From NCBI GenBank assembly GCA_041738285.1, contig JBGSQB010000133.1, positions 1 through 5,074 on the forward strand: 5,074 nt of DNA, in the 5' to 3' direction. Below the pieces are notes generated by a model. The model ran no database searches. It was not told the origin of the DNA and saw only the letters and a list, made by a program, of their open reading frames with translations. Both the position numbers and the translations under genes were made by a program. Source of the DNA: SZUA-521 sp041738285. Its GTDB lineage: Bacteria; Pseudomonadota; Gammaproteobacteria; Pseudomonadales; Azotimanducaceae. Numbering within the stretch: the first letter of the stretch is position 1; every line of letters starts with the position of its first letter. This document shows positions 4,224 to 5,074 of this stretch, piece after piece.

Positions 4224-5074
4224 TCAAAGGTCGGGCACACCGAAGCCACCACCGCCCGGCGTCTCTACGCGCAGGACATCGCCCGGAAATGCGCTGAACT
4301 CGACCTTCGCGGGCAGTGGCTTACCGTTCAGCAGATTGCGGCCCGGCAATCCGTCGCCGCCGTGAGCAAGCCCCCAGGGTCCGCGGCTGCGGCGTTCGGT
4401 GAGCAGAGTGACTTCCGTGGCTTCAAGAAACTCGAACTCGCGCACGACACCGTCACCACCGCGCTGCTGCCCCGCGCCGCCGGAGTGCTGGCGCACCTCG
4501 TAGCGGCGAACACGCACGGGATAATGCGTCTCGAGGCTTTCGGTCGGCGTGTTCAGGGTGTTGGTCATGTGGGAGTGCACGGCAGCGACCCCGGCGCCGC
4601 GCGCATGTCCTCCGGTACCGCCGGCGATGGTCTCGTAGTAATCCCAGCGGCGCGCGCCGCGATGCTGGCCCATCGCGATGTTGTTCATCGTGCCCTGACT
4701 CGCGGCCGGCACCATCTGCGGAATCGCCGTCGACAGCGCTCGAAGCAGGACATCGACGATGCGCATCGAGGTTTCGACGTTGCCGGCGGCCACCGCCGCA
4801 GGACGCTGTGCATCCACCAGGCTGCCCAGTCGAGTCACGAGGTGAAGGGGACGAAAGACACCCGCGACCGCGGGTGTGCCCGCTGGCATGAGGCAACGAA
4901 ACACATAGAACAACGCAGCCGCGGTCACCGCACGCGGGCAGTTGATGTTGCCGGCAACCTGATCGTCGGTTGCGCAGAAGTCGGCGCGCACGCCCGAGGC
5001 ACCGACATCGAGTCGAACGCGTATGCCGACCGCTTCTGTACCGACGCCGTCATCGTCCATGTAGTCGACTGCCT
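4224..5074 (-). CDS. Hydantoinase B / 5-oxoprolinase family protein (HyuB-like), C-terminal part
   Basis: This is the C-terminal half of a HyuB-family subunit. With a HyuA partner, such proteins carry out ATP-dependent hydrolysis of cyclic amides such as N-methylhydantoin, hydantoins or 5-oxoproline, and related pairs carboxylate acetophenone. The substrate cannot be read here. The frame stays open to the right edge (residues AVDY precede the ATG at 5060), so that ATG is internal and the true start lies outside. About 282 residues are visible of a family usually 520-600 long. Counting from that ATG, motifs are INCP (39-42), AGNVETSMRIVD (92-103), PAASQGTMNN (118-127), YYETIAGGTGG (141-151), HSHMTNTLNTPTE (162-174), HSGGAGQQRGGDG (192-204) and the glycine-rich end GDVLRVETPGGGGFG (260-274). 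These motifs are in family order with no break. A hyuA gene, if present, should lie beyond the right edge. It could instead be the C-terminus of a long fused HyuAB oxoprolinase. Confidence 0.93.
   Translation of the reverse strand, partial: AVDYMDDDGVGTEAVGIRVRLDVGASGVRADFCATDDQVAGNINCPRAVTAAALFYVFRCLMPAGTPAVAGVFRPLHLVTRLGSLVDAQRPAAVAAGNVETSMRIVDVLLRALSTAIPQMVPAASQGTMNNIAMGQHRGARRWDYYETIAGGTGGHARGAGVAAVHSHMTNTLNTPTESLETHYPVRVRRYEVRQHSGGAGQQRGGDGVVREFEFLEATEVTLLTERRSRGPWGLAHGGDGLPGRNLLNGKPLPAKVEFSAFPGDVLRVETPGGGGFGVPDL
4858..4877. repeat. Perfect 9+9 inverted repeat inside the hyuB-like gene
   Basis: ACACCCGCG (4858-4866), two bases, then CGCGGGTGT (4869-4877) form a perfect palindrome inside the coding sequence. 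It encodes part of PAGTPAVAGVF, at about residues 59-69 counted from the internal ATG, between two conserved blocks. RNA could fold an 8-bp stem with a four-base loop. It may be simple codon bias in a GC-rich gene, and I assign no function. Confidence 0.4.

Noticed and set aside
3761..4297. Plus-strand 178-codon open frame running past the end of the PLP-enzyme gene
   Set aside because: It overlaps the PLP gene in another frame and then runs antisense into the hyuB-like gene. Its composition is arginine- and histidine-rich and non-protein-like.
1..5074. Defence island, toxin-antitoxin pair, CRISPR array or mobile element
   Set aside because: Every stretch is accounted for by housekeeping or metabolic genes with short gaps. 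No direct repeats, transposase, integrase or tRNA end is visible, and base composition looks uniform by eye.

Overview
The window is high-GC DNA packed with ordinary bacterial genes. The best protein matches point to a flagellated gammaproteobacterium: RNase T, a CGFS monothiol glutaredoxin very close to E. coli Grx4, and a MotY-type flagellar T-ring protein behind a sigma-28 (FliA) type promoter. I cannot name the genus. I see no tRNA, rRNA, CRISPR array, insertion sequence, attachment site or replication origin, and no non-coding stretch over about 125 bases.

Layout. The left third is a minus-strand block read right to left: motY (1005-1865), a small unrecognised zinc-ribbon protein (423-881), and the first 120 codons of murI, glutamate racemase (1-360, running off the left edge). 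A 115-base divergent region (1866-1980) separates motY from rnt (1981-2604, plus strand). It carries a very good FliA promoter for motY and a plausible extended -10 promoter for rnt. rnt converges on grxD (2623-2964, minus), with a perfect 9-bp stem between their ends. grxD and a MalY/PatB-type PLP enzyme gene (3048-4187, plus) diverge from an 83-base region that contains a small palindrome. The PLP gene then converges on the C-terminal half of a hydantoinase B/oxoprolinase family gene (4224-5074, minus), which runs off the right edge.

How the genes relate. The genes do not form one pathway. motY serves flagellar rotation, murI makes D-glutamate for peptidoglycan, rnt matures stable RNA 3' ends, grxD handles iron-sulfur clusters, the PLP enzyme is a probable C-S beta-lyase, and the HyuB-like protein is half of a probable ATP-dependent ring-opening amidohydrolase. 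The divergent motY/rnt pair, with grxD nearby, recalls from memory an arrangement seen in Vibrio and Pseudomonas, which would make this a conserved chromosomal neighbourhood rather than an island.

I looked for a novel system and did not find one. The items most worth following up are the FliA promoter and motY/rnt arrangement, the uncharacterised zinc-ribbon protein, and the palindrome in the grxD/PLP-gene divergent region. Three of the five visible start codons (motY, rnt and the zinc-ribbon gene) are GTG, each with a good Shine-Dalgarno, so starts chosen by longest ATG would be wrong here.
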